Below, one piece after another: positions 50,651 to 63,900 of a DNA stretch of 64,000 bases. This stretch comes from Piromyces finnis (taxonomy: Eukaryota > Neocallimastigomycota > Neocallimastigomycetes > Neocallimastigales > Neocallimastigaceae), in contig MCFH01000002.1 of assembly GCA_002104945.1 (NCBI GenBank), forward strand, positions 1,393,001 to 1,457,000, given 5' to 3'. The translations under genes were made by a program, and so were the position numbers. The notes beneath the pieces are model-generated. The model worked only from the letters and a program-made list of their open reading frames with translations. It ran no database searches and was not told the DNA's origin. Every line of letters begins with the position of its first letter. Positions within the stretch are counted from its first letter, which is position 1.

Positions 50651-51104
50651 AATAAAAATAAAAAGAAAGAAATAATAATAATCAAACACTTGAAAAATTA
50701 AAATTTTACTGTTTAAAAAAAAAAAAAAGGCATTATATATTAGTCGGTATATTTAAAAAATTTAAAAATTATTTATTTCATTAATACATTATTATTAATA
50801 ACAAATGATTATATTATTGATATATATATATAAAGGTATATTAGGTTTAAATTAAAAAAAAAAAAAAAAAAAAAAGGTAATTAATTAATTATAAAACATA
50901 AAGTTTTCTACTTCTTTTAAATATTTATACATATTTGCTTTTACTTTATTTATTATTTATTTATTAAAACAATATTGACTTTTTGTTTTATAGAATTTCT
51001 TCTTCTTCTTTATTAAAGTTATATTATTTTTTATTACTTTTTTTTTTTTTGCTTTTCTATTTTAATGATAATATAAATAAATAAATAAAAAAAAATCAAA
51101 TATT
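50352..51104. other. intergenic, no gene seen
   Basis: A/T-rich DNA with T runs near 50620-50646 and A runs near 50850-50875. It probably includes the 3' UTR of the minus-strand gene that follows. Confidence 0.6.
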
Positions 51105-54100
51105 TTAATTTTTCTTATTAAAACTTGAACTATATCTTTCAGCAAGACGATCTATACTTAAACCAAGAACACAAACATCTTTGTATAATGAATTAAAAGT
51201 TTTAGAATGACGTTTAAACGAATTTGTTGATTGAATTGGAAGTGTTGAAGTTGTAATTTGTTGTATAGGTACTGAGTATGATGAAGTTGTTGTGGAAATT
51301 GAGATGGACAAGTTAGATGCTTTTGATTTCAATGAATAATATTCATCATTCATTTCTGATGGTTTTAATTCTGGGGTAATTGGATTTGAGAAAATGGACT
51401 CATTATAACCATCATTGACTAAAACTTTATTATTAATACATTTTTCATATTCTTTCACCTTTTTTTTTGATATTTGTGGGTCATTATCATATTGTAAATA
51501 AGAATCTTTTTCTAAAACATTATTTGTAGTATAAGTAATATTTTTATGCAAATTTTGTTGCATCTTGTTTTTGGTCTCATAATTCGATTTTACTATGCTG
51601 ATAATCTGATCTTTCACAAATTGCTCTTGCGGTTTCAATTTATATAATAAACTTACTGTACGTTTACTTCTGGGTAAGATATGTTTATTTGATGCTGTTT
51701 TATCAAATTTTTTTATAAATACACTTGAATTTTTCCTATTAATATCATTTGCAATAGGTAAAATTTCACTATTGGATCTTTTAGTTTCAATAACAGGATG
51801 AAGACTAGACAATGAACAATCTGGTAATTGTAATGAATACTGCATTGATTTATTTGGAGATATAAAAGAAGAAGATAAGTTAGGTGACTTAAGTTTTCTT
51901 GATCCTCTTATATTACTAGTTATTTTTCTACTGAAATCATTTGAATGATGATGATGATGTCTATCCTGGTCTTTAGGAGAAGCTAATTGATCACCAAAAT
52001 AAATTGGTACAGTAAGTGTGGCTGATGAAGTGTACACCATAGATCGTTCATTTCCTTTCTTACTATGAGTTAAAGTAAGCATCCATTTTTTGATTTGATC
52101 GCTGAACTTAGTAGTAAGATTCTTATTTTTCCATTTATTCTCATTACTACAAGCAATACAGGGTATCAATGGAGAAAGAACAGAATCTTTACAAGTATGA
52201 ATTTGAAAATTAGTAATATTAGTACTATCATCAGGTTCTAATAACTCTATAGGTAAATAATTATAAGTTGATGTCTTTTCAGAACACTTTGTATCAATTA
52301 TTTGAATATTACTTTTTTGTGGTTGAGGTATAATTTGATTTTGTGGTATATTGTTGATTGAATTCATGGTATCATTGGCTGCAGTAGAACCGGCAGTTGA
52401 ATGATTAGTTTTTGGCGTTAACATGGAAACATCAAAATATCTCTCATCAATACTGATATCATAATCTTTCATTGCATAAGCTTTAATCATACTACTATTT
52501 TCTGGAACATCAATCAACTTTGGTTGGGTTTGATGAAAGGTAGGAAGGGATGACATTTTACCATTTAAATTAAGTAAAGATTTATAGGTTTTGGTTTTAT
52601 TTGATTGATTCATTGATGTAATATCATTTTCTACATTACTAATAACTGTATCCTTGAATTCGAGTGAGGTAAAAGTTGTATCAATCATAATACTTTCTTC
52701 GCTTTTTTCTACTATTTTTGTTTGCTTATTATTTATTGAATAACTGACATTTTTATTTTTATTATCTTTAATTTTCTTGACTTTAGAAGACTGTTGTTCC
52801 ATGGACTTTTCATTGTTGGAATATGATAGCCCGAGATAATAATTATCATAAAATGAATCATTTTGCTCGCAATTTAGATTTTCACTATTACCTTTATTTG
52901 TTTTATCGAAAGATGTGTTAGAATTATCACAATTTGAAAATGTATCGTTATGTGGATTACCATCGTTTTTTGTAATATTACCGGAACTTTCAATGTTTTC
53001 AAATTTCTTTTGCCACTGTTTTCGCCTTTGAATATTTTTACGTTTACGAGCTTTATCCAATAAAGGTTTAATATCTTCACTACAACTTTTCTTTTTTTCT
53101 GAATTACTATTTCTCGAAAGATTATTTTGTGTATTCAATTGACCATTTAATTTATCTTTTATGCTAGTTATTGATTCATTCTTTATATCAATTATTGATT
53201 CTTCTTTTTTATTAATCGTTGGTTCATCTTGTATATCAGCCTTTGATAATTTCCTTATACAATGTAAAGAAGAATTTCTAACGAAAGGAAGACGATAACT
53301 ACTAATTTCTTTTTGTTCATTATTGTGATCTGTGGTAATATTATATCTTGCTTTCATTGTTACATCACTACTCCAATGTGAGTCTGTTGTTATTTTAGAT
53401 TGTTCATCTTCCAAGTAAGATGGTTTATTTAAATGATATTTAATAAAAGTAAAAGAATTAGAAATTAATGACTCATTTGGAGCTTCATCCTTAATATTAG
53501 ATTGATTTTCAGAAGATAAATTACTTTTCGAATCAAGAATATTTCTATTAGTGGTATCTAGGAATAGTGAATTAGAATCATTTAGATTATTAAAATCAAT
53601 TGTCGTCATTATATTACTACTAATTTGATTAGGTATATCATTATGTGAATTAATATTAGTTGTAATATTCGTTGCAGGTGTAATATTGGAATTAGCGTTA
53701 ATACTTTCAGAATTTATTGATGTTGAAATAATTTGAGATTGTAATGAGGGAAATTTTATTTCATGGACTGTCATTTTTGATAATTTTTTTTCATCTTTTT
53801 GATTTAATTTTTTAGAATCTTGCTTAAAGACGGCTTTTAAGGATTTATTTTTTATATTTTGTAAGAATAATTTTGGATTTGATTTTTTCTTGGTAAGAGA
53901 ATCAAGATCATAGAAACAATTGATTTCTTTTGATTCTCCATCCTTATAATTATTTGAACAATTACCATTATTACTATCTTGAACAGATTTTGAGCTTTGA
54001 TCATCAAGAGAATTTGATGACCGTTTTTTCTGTACACTATTTACTTCTTCGATTAAGGAATCTGACACAATTTGATGTCTAGCAATCAATTTTTGATTTA

Positions 54101-55385
54101 TGAGAGTAGTGTTTTTTAAGGAGGGTAAAGAAGGAGAATGAATAATCATATGGTTAGTTTGTGTTATTTTTGTACTGCCAAAAGTTTGGTGAATAATTTC
54201 AGGCGAAGTTGCAATACCTGCAGTCATAGTTGTTGTTTCTACGATTTTCCATGGCCCCTTTACACCTTGAACGATGGAGGTATCCTGAATAATAGGATGA
54301 CAACTCCTCGTTATTATACCCATGCGTTTTTTATTAATTTTAACTAAATTGAGATCCTTACTACCTCTTTTTTTATTTTTTTTTATTTTTTTTTCTTTTA
54401 TATATGTTTCAGATGATTCTTGGAAAGAATTTTGACTATTTTGACTATCACTTCTTTTTCTCTTTTCACGAGAACTTTCAGTAATAATTGTAGTATTACT
54501 CTTTTCAATATTCTCTGATTTTACTTCATCTACCAATGAAGAATTATTTAGTTCAATCATATCTGATGAAAAGGTATTTGATAAACTTGTATCTTTTCCT
54601 AATGTTGCTTGAGTCGAACTTGGCGTATGAATAACATTTAATGGTTTAATTTCATCTTCATTAATGATTTCAACACTATTTTGTCCTTCAATATTTAATA
54701 AATTAGAACTTTCTTTAGAAAAAGATGTATTGATAGAAATGATTTCTTTTTCATTTTCTTCGCTAATACTATCTGTTGTTTCAAAACCTTCATTTTCAAG
54801 GATTTCACCTATTTGACTTATTGTCGATATATGTTTAGGTTTATATGTAATTAAACTACTATCTACTTCTATATTAGAGATTTGCGTTGGTGTTTGAAGT
54901 TGATCTGGTACTTGAGATATACAAGCTGTTTTTTCTTCTGATGCTTCGGTTTTAGGTACTTCAATATTGGAATTTGAATGAATTTTTTTCAAATTTTGTG
55001 GTTCAAGAGAATTTGGGCGACTAAATACTTGAATCTTTCTCTTTCTACTATTAATTTGTTCTTCAAATGGGTTTATTGATGATTGAATGAATTCAATGGT
55101 TTTTGCATCATAATGCGGATTTTGTACCATATTATCTTGATTATTTAAATTTGAAGGTGCACGGCTAATTGCCATTTGTTTTTGATATGAAACAAAGTAA
55201 TATCCTTGTTCATGTATTGGCTTATCATCTTCGTTTTTTTTATTTTTTTTATTTTGTTTTTTCTTATTTGATATTTTAAAAATAAAAGGAAAATGAAAAC
55301 CATTTTTTGATTTTCCTTCTATTATCGTTGATTCCTTTGATTTATTTTTTGCTTTATATCTCCTTTTAATATTAAATATACCCAT
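51105..55385 (-). CDS. 1426-residue low-complexity protein, unknown
   Basis: A single uninterrupted exon in a region where other genes have many introns. It starts MGIFNIKRRYK and ends RLAERYSSSFNKKN. Ser, Asn, Ile, Lys and Thr dominate. There are several basic clusters that could act as nuclear signals (REKRKRSD, KKIKKNKKRGSK, KARKRKNIQRRKQ), a HHHHHSND run near residue 1150, and no membrane segment. Gly2 is present, but position 6 is Ile, so N-myristoylation is not well supported. The C-terminal block LYKDVCVLGLSIDRLAERY is the most ordered-looking part. I recognise no domain. The long open frame at this base composition makes it a real gene; no function is assigned. Confidence 0.8.
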   Translation of the reverse strand: MGIFNIKRRYKAKNKSKESTIIEGKSKNGFHFPFIFKISNKKKQNKKNKKNEDDKPIHEQGYYFVSYQKQMAISRAPSNLNNQDNMVQNPHYDAKTIEFIQSSINPFEEQINSRKRKIQVFSRPNSLEPQNLKKIHSNSNIEVPKTEASEEKTACISQVPDQLQTPTQISNIEVDSSLITYKPKHISTISQIGEILENEGFETTDSISEENEKEIISINTSFSKESSNLLNIEGQNSVEIINEDEIKPLNVIHTPSSTQATLGKDTSLSNTFSSDMIELNNSSLVDEVKSENIEKSNTTIITESSREKRKRSDSQNSQNSFQESSETYIKEKKIKKNKKRGSKDLNLVKINKKRMGIITRSCHPIIQDTSIVQGVKGPWKIVETTTMTAGIATSPEIIHQTFGSTKITQTNHMIIHSPSLPSLKNTTLINQKLIARHQIVSDSLIEEVNSVQKKRSSNSLDDQSSKSVQDSNNGNCSNNYKDGESKEINCFYDLDSLTKKKSNPKLFLQNIKNKSLKAVFKQDSKKLNQKDEKKLSKMTVHEIKFPSLQSQIISTSINSESINANSNITPATNITTNINSHNDIPNQISSNIMTTIDFNNLNDSNSLFLDTTNRNILDSKSNLSSENQSNIKDEAPNESLISNSFTFIKYHLNKPSYLEDEQSKITTDSHWSSDVTMKARYNITTDHNNEQKEISSYRLPFVRNSSLHCIRKLSKADIQDEPTINKKEESIIDIKNESITSIKDKLNGQLNTQNNLSRNSNSEKKKSCSEDIKPLLDKARKRKNIQRRKQWQKKFENIESSGNITKNDGNPHNDTFSNCDNSNTSFDKTNKGNSENLNCEQNDSFYDNYYLGLSYSNNEKSMEQQSSKVKKIKDNKNKNVSYSINNKQTKIVEKSEESIMIDTTFTSLEFKDTVISNVENDITSMNQSNKTKTYKSLLNLNGKMSSLPTFHQTQPKLIDVPENSSMIKAYAMKDYDISIDERYFDVSMLTPKTNHSTAGSTAANDTMNSINNIPQNQIIPQPQKSNIQIIDTKCSEKTSTYNYLPIELLEPDDSTNITNFQIHTCKDSVLSPLIPCIACSNENKWKNKNLTTKFSDQIKKWMLTLTHSKKGNERSMVYTSSATLTVPIYFGDQLASPKDQDRHHHHHSNDFSRKITSNIRGSRKLKSPNLSSSFISPNKSMQYSLQLPDCSLSSLHPVIETKRSNSEILPIANDINRKNSSVFIKKFDKTASNKHILPRSKRTVSLLYKLKPQEQFVKDQIISIVKSNYETKNKMQQNLHKNITYTTNNVLEKDSYLQYDNDPQISKKKVKEYEKCINNKVLVNDGYNESIFSNPITPELKPSEMNDEYYSLKSKASNLSISISTTTSSYSVPIQQITTSTLPIQSTNSFKRHSKTFNSLYKDVCVLGLSIDRLAERYSSSFNKKN

Positions 55386-58300
55386 TCTGAATTATTTTTT
55401 TTTAAATATTAAACTTCTAAAAAAGTATATATGTTTATTAAATAACAATAAGTGTTTATTGTTACTTTTTTTTTTTTTAAAATTGTTGTTGTTGTTATAT
55501 ATGTATATATATTGATTTGTTTTGTTATTATTAGTTCAGAAAAACTTTAAAAATTTTTTTTTGAATTTTAAATTATAAATTTATAAAGAGATAATATATT
55601 TTATTTAATTATTATACTCTTATTTTTTCTTTAACTTTCAAAATATTTTAAATTTATTTTAATTAATATATATTAAAATTAAATATATATTTAATAATAA
55701 TTGGGTATATTTTATTTTTTTTTATTTTTTGGTAGATTTACTAATTTAATTAGTATTTGTTTTTTTTTTTTTTTTTTTAGGAGTATATTTGTAATTTTAT
55801 TTTATTAAAGCCGTTTAAAGCCTTTTATTAATTTCTTACTAAAATTGGTTATATTATAAAATAAAAAAAGATAGTTATTTATATTCGAAAAAAGGTTTAA
55901 ATTGCTGTTTTAAATAATTAGTTGAATTTTGGGTTTTTTTTATAATATAATTTTATAATTAAATTTTTTTTAGAAAAAATAATTAATAAATAATTGAAAA
56001 TAAATATTCTATTTTTATTATGTATCACTATTAACAAGAAATTTGTAAAATAATCTTATTAAATTTTATTTTTCTATTCTTTCTAAATTTTTATGCTTAA
56101 TTTATTAACAATAATAAAAATTTAATACTAAACGTTCTTTCTATAATATATTTAAAAAAATGTTAATAATATATATAATAATAATAAATATTTCTCGTAT
56201 TATCTAAAAAAAAAAAAGTATAATAAAAAAACTAAATACTAAGGATTTTTAAGTTAAAAATAAAAAAGGTATATTCTTATTTAAAAACCATTTAATAAGT
56301 TATATTATTTCTATATACGATTGTATTTTCTTTACACTAATTAGTGTATTATTATTATACGTAAAGGTTTTATTATTTTCAATACTACTATTATATTTTA
56401 CTTTTTGAAATTCTTCATTTTTCAGAAATGAAATATAAAGAATGTTAAGTTAAAATATAACTAAGAAAAAAAAAACAATAATAATAATTTTATAATTGAA
56501 AAATTATATTATTTTAAATTATAACTATGAAATTTTAATTGCATATAAAAATTTTAGTATCTTATTATAGATAAAAAATTAATTTTTATTTATAAAATTT
56601 CATAAGCTATAATTTCATAATTCTATATATATTGCTTTTTTAAACTTTTTTCTATCTCTCTTAAATAATAATTTTCTATTATTATTACTTTTATATTTAA
56701 ATTTTTCAATGCTCTTTTTTAATAAAAAAAATATTATCACATTATTTATTAATTAATTTTTCTTCAATGTCATTTACATTCATCTCATTATTATAAAGTA
56801 AAGAAAAACCCTTTATATAATTAATCCCTCATTATCTTTTCTTTATATGAATAATTTTTCTAATAAAAAAATTATTGCTTATGATCCAACAAACAATTTA
56901 CATTGATTGTAGGATTTCCTTTTTTCTTTCACTATTTTTAAATTTTAAATTAAAATAAAAAAATTTTTTTTAAAAAATGTAGTATTATTATTTTGTTAGT
57001 TTCCTTGCATTTTATTTGTTAATAAATTATATTAAAAAAATCCAAATAAAGAAATACATTTACATTATAATTACATATACAATTAAATACTATATATGGA
57101 TAATTTCTACATTTTTAAAAAAAAGTCGAATCATATTTATTAATGTTAATATTTTATCATATAATAAATAGGAATAAATTGTATGATCTATTCATATAAT
57201 TTATATAATTTATTATAATAGAATTTAAAATATGACACATAACATTTTATTAAATTATTTAATATTTATTCTTTTTTTTTTTTTAAATAAAAAGCCTTTA
57301 ATTTTTTTTGGATAAGCAAATTTATTATTTGTAATACCTTAATTCTATATATTACAATGTAATGTTTAATATATGAATTTAATTTATATTAAAATTAATG
57401 TATAAAAAATGGTATGGAAACATTTTTATTATGTGTTATTTAATATATAAAAAATATATTAATTATTGTAAGATATATAATACAATATACTTTATATATA
57501 TTGTATTATATATTAAAATTAGTTGTATCACTTTATATTAACTAATTTAAAATTGTTTTTAAATCTAATTAATGTTTTACTAAATTAAAATAATAAGAAT
57601 ATTTAATTCTTCCTATATTCCTCTCCTATATTATTTTCTTGGTTAATTATCAATATAAAGTAATATAAATTAAAATGACTTTTTTTTTATATATATAAAG
57701 ACGCAGCAATGTTTCTGTGATAGTAAATAAAAATTATTCTATAGATTATTTAAAGAATGCATTTAGGATTATATTTTATACTTTTGAATGAAATTATAAT
57801 ATTGTGATAGTTCTATACAAAATGTTATATGTTAATTGACATCTTTTAATTCCTCTGATTAATTATTCTCTTTATTAATACCCATACCAATTTATTTAAC
57901 ATGAAATTAATTCAAATAAATATTATCATTATCTCAAAAAATATATATTTTATATGATAAGTTTTTTTTTTTTTTTTTTTAATTTATTGGCATCCTATCA
58001 TTATGTTTTTTAATTTAAGACATGTTTTAGGTAGAGTAATACAATAAAAATTGATAAATTATCAATGTTGTTTTTTTTTTGTTTGTATGCTTGTTTGTTT
58101 GTTATTTATTAAAACATTTGAGTAATAAATCGTATGATTACATTTAATATAAATAATACGGTAAGGAATATAATAATTTTTTATTCAAAAAATTCATGTC
58201 ATGCTACTTCGAATAGAATTAACAAACAATAAAAATAATTTATAATAATATTAAACATCAATAGTATTAGAAAAACATTTTCATCGTATTATTATTATTA

Positions 58301-60935
58301 TTTTTTAGTAATATTTTATTTTCTATGTAAAAGCATATAGTTTTCTTATTATTAATATAATATCAATTTAAAAAATATATGTATGAAATTTCAGAATTAA
58401 TACTATTAAAATATATAATAGTATTTTTTATTTATTAATAAATAATTCTTTTTAAATTAATAAATAATAATAAAAAAAAAAAAAACCTTCTGCAACAGCC
58501 ATTTTTTTCTTTAAAGTAATATTTAATATAAAAAAACATAAATTTCAATACAATCAACTAGTATGAAGAAGTTTTCTAATATTTTCTAATATTGTGTTAG
58601 TAATATAATACATTACTTAAAAAAAATCTAAATAATCAGCATCATTAAAATTAAGAAAAATCATTTTATAATTCTACTTTTGTTTTCAAGTTGTTTTTAT
58701 TACTATATATATATATATAAAAAAGCTAATTGATAATTGCCATAAATAGAAACTTTGTATTTAATCAAAAAAGGATAAATTTACCAATTTTTACAAGTTG
58801 TCTAAAATAAAATGTATCTCGCAGAAATTAATAATAAGGATACAAAATATATATATTCAAAAAAAAAAAAAAAAAATAGAATAAAAAATAAAATAGAAAT
58901 TAAACTAAATTATGTATAATAAATATCAATTGTTTTATTTTTCGAAATGTGTATTTATAAAAAGTAAATAAAATTATTTATACTTTAAACACCTATATTC
59001 TATATATTTGTTTTATTAATTCCAAATCATTTATAAACTAAATAAAAATTAATAAAAAGAGTAATTATTATTTTTATTATATTTTTCAATAAGTCAGTAC
59101 TATAATAAAAATTACAATAAATAGGAAACTTTGTGCTATTTTAACATTTTTTTAAATGTCACAAAGCTTATTTATTAAAAAAAAACAAGTATGTTACACA
59201 AAATCAATTAGCATAATTATTTAATAATATAATATATATGATAACTATTTTTACTTTTTTTTTTTAAATTTATTACATTAAAATTACTAATTCTATATAA
59301 TGTATCAAATACGTATAAAAAATAATACATTATTACATTATTACAGTATTCAATATTTATCTATGTAATATCCATAATATAAATAAAGTTTTTCAGAATT
59401 ATAATAATAAATAAAAAAAAAGAAAGAAAAAAAAAAAACTTTTAAACCTTATTATGTATGTTAAATATATTAAGCATTTAATATATAAAATATTAAAATA
59501 ATTAATATACATATGTTATTGAATATTATTATAATTTCGAATTAATGAAATTTATAATTTATATTAAAATTCAAAAATGTATATTCCAAAGATTTTTTGC
59601 ATTTTTATCAATTTTGTATAATAATAAACACTTACAAAATAAAAGGTATGTTAAAATAAAATTAGGTATTAATACTTAATGTTGATTATTCATTATTGCT
59701 TTAATACGAAAAGATCATATATATTCCACATCATATATTTTTCAAGAAATTAATTTTTTTAAAATATAAAATGACATTTTTTAAAATAATGAGAAAATAT
59801 TAAAACTCTGAAGTTTTAAAGTAGTTATCCAAAAATTAACTCTAGGTTTTATTAATATAGAATGGAACTAACTATGTTTTTTTTTCCTTTTTTAAAAAAT
59901 ATTTATTTGTTATTAGTATAAACAAATAATAATTGTTATCATTATTATTTATTATTATTTCAACTTTTAATTTATGACTTCTTATATAAATTAATAAATT
60001 ATTTTTTTTAAAAAAAAAAAAAACTCTTATTTTTTACCAATAAGATTTTGATTTGACCATAAAATTTTTTATAGAGAAAAAACTCCTTTAAAATATTCTT
60101 TTTTAGTTAGCTAAAAATAGAAAAAGAAAAAAAAAGGAAAAGAAAGAAAAAGGATTTAAGCCGATATAACGTCAAAAAAAAAAGGTAAATGCTATTTTAA
60201 AGGTTTAAAAAAAATAATATTTTATTATTTAAATTTTAATATAATTGTAATTTATTCAATGAAATTAAAAGGTTTCACTAAATTTATACAATATTTCATT
60301 AATAATTAAGTAAAATAAGTAAAATGAAATAATAAAATTTTACTTATTATTAATGAAATAAGCTTCTATTAAAAAAATCTTATTATCCAAATAAATCATT
60401 TTTTACTAAAATGTAATAATGATATAATGTGAAAAATTCTTTTTTTTTTTTTTTTAATATTATTATATTTATATAATAAAAAAAGTCTTTTGTATATATA
60501 TTTTCTAAATTTAAACATCTAACTTTTATTTGTTTTTATTAATATATTTAATATTTTATATTGTATATATATATATTACTTGAAAATGATATTCAAAAAA
60601 TAATAAAATCTATTAATACTATATTAATATTATATATCAATTACATTAATTATTGAATATTCAAATTTATTAAAAAAAAAAAAACATTAAAATGGATCCA
60701 TAAAACACAATATTCTTTATTATTTATACTAAATAAATCTGTAATTTTATCGTGAATTAAAAAAATGACTTGGATAAAATCCTATTTTTAATAATTAAAA
60801 TTAAAATTAAAATGAATTTCATTTAAAAATGAATGAATCCAACTCATAAATGTAAAAGTGTTGAAGACTACGACGTACTCTTAGATATATTTATTATTTA
60901 TACAGGTTAATATATATTAAATATTAGAAAAAAAA
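55386..60935. other. 5.5-kb intergenic stretch, no gene seen
   Basis: No supported coding frame. The DNA is A/T-rich with homopolymers and palindromic TATA stretches. The first few hundred bases probably hold the promoter of the 1426-residue gene and the last few hundred that of the gene starting at 60936. Confidence 0.6.
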
Positions 60936-62078
60936 ATGGGTGAAGAATTTGTTAAAGAAAAATCCAACCATCTTGGTGTTGAATTAAAATTTGATGGAGA
61001 ACAACCAGGTGCTGTTGATTATTTTCAAATGGCTTTAAAGGAAAGCGAAGAATTAAAAAAAATAGATGAAGTTGAAGAAGGTGAAGAAGATGATAATAAT
61101 GATATTGATAAATTAGCTTTAGTTCAACAACTTTTTGAAAAGGCTATAGCTGCTTTTGAAAATGAATGGAAAGAAGTACAAAAAAAAGATATCAAGGAAC
61201 AAAGAGAATTTCTTGCTCAATATATGAATTGTCTTAAAGAATTTAGTTTCTGGACTAAATATACTGGTTCAATTGATGATGCAGAAGGTATTGCTGTAAA
61301 ATGGTTAAAAGATCATGAAAATGAAGGATATATTTGGATTATTTTAGCTAATATTCGTTTAGAAAAGGTAAATTTTTCGTATAATACATACTACTTTTCA
61401 AAAATATATTTATAAGCAAAAGAAAAAATAGGATTAATTAAAGTTATGGAATATGTGATCCTTTTTTTTTTTCCTTGCTATAACTAATAACTATTATGAA
61501 ATATAAAAATCAATGTTATCTTTGTAAACTAAACCTATAAATATGATATTCAATAAATTCAGATGACTATTCTTTATGAAAATGAAAATGATGCCGAAGA
61601 TGAAGAAGAGGAAGAAGAAGAGGAGGAAGAAGAAGAAGAAGGTAATGAAAAGAAATTTGTTGATAATGAATTACCAGAAAAAGATAAAAAATCATTGGAA
61701 AATATTAAAAATGACATAGAAAAGGTAATAATACTATTAATAATACTTATTTATGAAATCAATAAATTAAATCATATAGTTTTCATTATTTTTCATAAAT
61801 AATAAAAATAAAAACTAATAAATTATATATATTCAACATTTTAGGGTTTTTCCCTCTTAGAAAAAGAAAATGATAAAAAAATAATTTCAGAGTTATATGC
61901 AATGATCGCCAAATCATACTACGATTTTAGTGTTTGTCAACGTCAATCTTCTTCTAAGAGACAATGTAAGAAAAGAATAAATAATAATAATAATAATTTT
62001 TTAATATCATTAATATAATTAAAATAAAAATTAAAAACAAATGAAAACTAATGAATTTCTTTTTATTATTATTATTAC

Positions 62079-62111
<33 letters not shown>

Positions 62112-62844
62112 GAATACTACGATTATTTTTCTTTCATTAACCTAACAAAAAATATTAGGTATTTCCTGTATTGAAAATTGCCTTAATCACGCTATTAATT
62201 ATTGTGGTAAGGCGGTCGAAATAAGTCCAGAAGAATATGAAAAGGATGATTGGATTCAAGCTTTACCAGGTTTTGCTAATTATTATTTAGCTGATCTTTA
62301 TAATGAAAAATATAAGAATACGGATAAAGCTATGGTATTATATATATATTAATAAAATAAAATGATACTTATTTTTATAATATTATCATTTTAAATATAG
62401 TATTAATTGATTTTATTATTGTACAATTAATATATATATTATATATATAGGATTATGTTATGGATGCTATTGATACTGTCATGTCAGCTGAAGTACTTGC
62501 CAAGAAAGAAAATAAAATATCAGAAAGAGCAAAATATTTAGAAATGGTACATAATCTTTTATTAAAAATTAAATTAAATAAAAGGATAAAATTACTAACC
62601 TTTATAATAAAAAGATTGGACAATCCTATTTATTATTAAGTACTTTAACTGATGCGGATGAAGATGCTCTTGGTGCCTATGAAAATGCTGTTGATGCTAT
62701 GAAAGCTTCAATTCAACTTTGTCCAAGTATTTATACCCCCCCTTTTTTTTTTATTTTTTATTTATTATAAATGATAATAATAGTCTATTTTAGTCTCTAT
62801 AATTTCATTAATACGATATAACTAATCGATAAAAATTATGCACT

Positions 62845-62877
<33 letters not shown>

Positions 62878-63215
62878 TACTAGATGAAAATTTAATTAAC
62901 TTAATGATGGATATGGGTGAAATTAGTGTAAATGAAGATGGTAATTACGTCTTTATGAATAATCATGGTTGTCATGGAGATTGTGGAAGTTGTTCAGGTG
63001 GCTGCTGTGGTGGTGGTTGCTGTGATGCTAAGCTTATGGAACAAGAATCAGATGGCTGTTGTGGTGGCGGTTGTTGCAATAGTGGAGGTTGTGCCGAAAA
63101 AGAAGAATGTTGTATGAAAAGAAAATCAGAAGAAGAAGAAGAAGAAAAATCAAATAAATTTATAAAGAAAAATGATGGTAAAAAATGTTGTGGTGGTTGT
63201 TGTTGTCAAGAATAA
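60936..63215 (+). CDS. helical-repeat (TPR-like) protein with Cys-rich tail; weak ETT1/Nro1 candidate
   Basis: Seven exons (60936-61367, 61563-61724, 61845-61965, 62159-62334, 62451-62546, 62615-62726, 62884-63215) join in frame to 476 residues. Paired helices such as ALVQQLFEKAIAAFENEW, CLNHAINYCGKAVEISPEEY and IGQSYLLLSTL...ALGAYENA look like TPR units. An acidic run (about 150-165) interrupts them. The order of units and the acid insert recall the fungal ETT1/Nro1 translation/nuclear-import family, but its usual N-terminal motif is absent, so this is a weak guess. The last 85 residues carry GCHGDCGSCSGGCCGGGCCD, CCGGGCCNSGGC and CCGGCCCQE, a dense Cys/Gly tail likely to bind metal. I know no such tail in that family. 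Its last intron contains a run of about 25 A. Confidence 0.75.
62061..62113 (+). repeat. ATT microsatellite in intron 3
   Basis: About 17 ATT-type units with one ACT variant, inside the intron between exons 3 and 4 of the Cys-tailed gene. Confidence 0.85.
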
Positions 63216-63900
63216 AGAAAAAGGACAAAAAAAAAAATACAAGAGTTTTTCTTTTTTCTTTTTCAATGAAAGCATAAGTTTTAAAATAAATAAATTAATA
63301 AAAAAAAAAAAAATTCAATTTAAATATAAATACTCCTTTTATTTAAAAATATAGTAATTTTAAAATATTTCAAAACTATCCGTTTATTTTTAAAAACAAC
63401 TTTTTTCTAATAATTTCGAAATAAAAACTATTATTTATCTCTTATATAATAAAATAATATTTATTTTAAATTATATAAAAACTTTAACTATTATTTAATA
63501 AAAAGTATGATTTTATTGCAAAAGCCTTTTTTATTATTATTTTTTTTTATTATTATATTAATGTGGATGATGTTTTTTTTATTTATTTTATTTTTATTTT
63601 AAAATTTTTAATTTTAAAAAAAAATTAGTTTCTTTAAAATTTATTTTTTTATTAATATGTTTTTATTTATTTTAACTTTCCTTTAAAAAAAATAAAAAAA
63701 AGTATATTATAATATATATTTTTTATCAACTAAATAATTATATATCTTTTTTTATATCATTGTTTTTTGTTTTATTTTCTTTTTTTTTTTTTTTTGGTTT
63801 TTTTCCTTTGTTTTTGTAAAAAAAAAAAAAATCGTTAATTCTTTTAGAATCTTGTCAGTTCAATTTTCATTAAAAACATTTCTTTATTAAGTAAACTTGC
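63216..63900. other. convergent intergenic region
   Basis: This stretch lies between the stop codons of two genes that face each other. It is A/T-rich with T and A runs that may include polyadenylation signals for both. No gene seen. Confidence 0.6.
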
